Assembly (NCBI GenBank): GCA_019348095.1
Contig: JAHWKC010000001.1
Coordinates: forward strand, 1 to 24,316
Direction of reading: 5' to 3'
Source of the DNA: Pseudomonadota bacterium
Lineage (GTDB): Bacteria; Pseudomonadota; Gammaproteobacteria; Xanthomonadales; Xanthomonadaceae
Length of the DNA stretch: 24,316 nt
The translations under genes were made by a program, and so were the position numbers. The notes below the pieces were generated by a model. That model worked only from the letters and a program-made list of their open reading frames with translations. It did not search any database and was not told the DNA's origin. Shown here piece by piece: positions 23,580 to 24,316 of this stretch; the first letter of the stretch is position 1; every line of letters begins with the position of its first letter.

Positions 23580-23603
23580 GCGGGCGCGCCGATGATCGCC
23601 CGC
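23580..23603 (+). other. Hairpin between the DUF411 and csp3-like genes
   Basis: The arms GCGGGCG (23580-23586) and CGCCCGC (23597-23603) flank a 10-nt loop, without a T tract. It could tune expression of the last gene by stabilising or partly attenuating the transcript. Confidence 0.35.
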
Positions 23604-23622
23604 CGATCAGGAGGGTTCTCCC

Positions 23623-23976
23623 ATGTCCCACCACCGAGCCGAACATCGCAGCCAGGAAGTGAATCGCTGCATCGACGATTGCACCCAGTGTCACGCGATC
23701 TGCCTGGAGACCATCAACTATTGCCTGGGCAAGGGCGGCAAGCACGCCGATGCCCGGCACATCGCGCTGATGGCGACCTGCGCCGACGTCTGCGCGACCT
23801 GCGCCGATGCCATGCTGCGTGGCACGCAGGTGCACGGCGTGATCTGCGGCGCCTGCGCGGAGGTGTGCCGCCAGTGCGCCGAGTCCTGCGCGGCGATGGG
23901 CGATGACCCCGAGATGCAGCGTTGCGTCGACATCTGCCGTCGCTGCGCCGAAAGCTGCGGAAGCATGAAGCAGTAG
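23623..23976 (+). CDS. Csp3-type cytosolic copper-storage protein (DUF326, Cys-rich four-helix bundle)
   Basis: The 117-aa product starts at ATG 23623 after a strong AGGAGGG. It contains 17 cysteines spaced by helical repeats: CIDDCTQCHAIC near 16-27, ATCADVCATC, CGACAEVCRQCAESC and CVDICRRCAESC. This CxxxC/CxxC pattern along four amphipathic helices is that of Csp copper-storage proteins, in which the Cys line the core and bind many Cu(I) ions. There is no Tat or Sec signal, so it belongs to the cytosolic Csp3 group rather than exported Csp1. It is the last gene of the copper operon, 63 bp after the DUF411 gene. Inference: it sequesters Cu(I) that reaches the cytosol, complementing periplasmic CopA and outer-membrane CopB. 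Confidence 0.93.
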   Translation: MSHHRAEHRSQEVNRCIDDCTQCHAICLETINYCLGKGGKHADARHIALMATCADVCATCADAMLRGTQVHGVICGACAEVCRQCAESCAAMGDDPEMQRCVDICRRCAESCGSMKQ

Positions 23977-23986
23977 CACAACCCCT

Positions 23987-24095
23987 GTAGGAGCGGCTTC
24001 AGCCGCGATCGGCAACCGGTTGCAAGAGGTGCGCTAGAAAGGACCGAGATGCCGGTCACCTGACTGGCGGTCGCGGGCATGGCCCGCTCCTACAG
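23987..24095. repeat. REPIN (two inverted GTAG REP sequences)
   Basis: GTAGGAGCGGCTTCAGCCGC (23987-24006) continues GATCGG and has hairpin GCGGCT/AGCCGC. Its partner, inverted, has GCGGGC/GCCCGC (24073-24088) and ends CTCCTACAGG. The core matches the REP at 11063-11087. It follows the last copper gene by 10 bp and may terminate or stabilise that transcript. Confidence 0.85.
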
Positions 24096-24316
24096 GTGTG
24101 TGCATCGCGAGATGCTCGGGCTTGGGAAAAAGTACCTGTCGCCCTCCCCCACACCCGACCCGGCGCAGGCCGCACCCGCGGGAGCATCGACACACCTCGC
24201 GAACCCGTGAGCGCCACCCGCTTGAACCGAAGACCGCAGTGGAATTATGTAGCCTGTCATTCCACCGGTAGATTACGTGGCGATACAAGAGTTTCGCCCC
24301 GGCCCCTTGTTGCCGC
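24096..24316. other. Non-coding right end
   Basis: I see no supported gene here. The composition becomes less GC-rich near 24238-24290, where a promoter for a gene beyond the edge could lie, but no clear -35/-10 pair is recognisable. Confidence 0.4.

Noticed and set aside
24034..24288. 84-codon minus-strand open frame at the right end
   Set aside because: It spans the REPIN and has Arg/Cys/Gly-rich composition with no family signature.

Overview
The window is high-GC DNA from a gammaproteobacterium, most likely of the Xanthomonadaceae/Lysobacteraceae (Lysobacter or Luteimonas type). The grounds are a copLAB-type copper operon led by copL, REP-like palindromes starting GTAG (some paired as REPINs), sigma-54 control and very large PAS/GAF kinases. 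This placement rests on gene content, not on a database search. I see no rRNA, tRNA, CRISPR array or intact insertion sequence.

Region 1 (1-6306) is a compact regulatory island. A minus-strand operon encodes an NtrC-type sigma-54 activator with a receiver domain, then a 97-aa protein with a histidine-kinase H-box-like helix, then a membrane PAS protein cut by the window edge. Adjacent cistrons overlap, by 1 bp (TGATG) and by 4 bp (ATGA). On the plus strand follow four short units: a DUF4142 protein, a 54-aa disordered protein, a zinc alcohol/formaldehyde dehydrogenase and a 72-aa Gln/Gly repeat protein. Three of these have textbook -24/-12 sigma-54 promoters (TGGCAYG-N4-TTGCG) and the first has a weaker one. 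Related GGAAACA-type imperfect palindromes lie near all four. I read this as a self-contained sigma-54 regulon, probably for stress, placed beside its own activator.

Region 2 (6392-8463) holds a cytosolic S9 prolyl-oligopeptidase-type peptidase, ending at a GTAG palindrome that separates it from the convergent gene.

Region 3 (8465-17690, minus strand) holds two large signalling proteins. One is a PAS-PAS-PAS-GGDEF-EAL c-di-GMP protein whose third PAS looks like a LOV domain without its photoactive cysteine. The other is a 2201-aa soluble hybrid histidine kinase with six GAF and six PAS modules, HisKA, HATPase and a receiver; its stop codon lies inside a REP sequence.

Region 4 (17910-23976, plus strand) is an extended copper-resistance operon: copL, copA (multicopper oxidase), copB (outer membrane), a membrane-anchored cytochrome c with a His-rich tail, an NTF2/DUF4440-like exported protein, a DUF411 (CopG-like) copper protein and a cytosolic Cys-rich Csp3/DUF326 copper-storage protein. 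Together these would oxidise, bind and store copper across all compartments. A palindromic repeat is inserted in frame in the 5' end of copB. A strong hairpin lies between copL and copA.

The last 340 bp hold a REPIN and no gene I can support.
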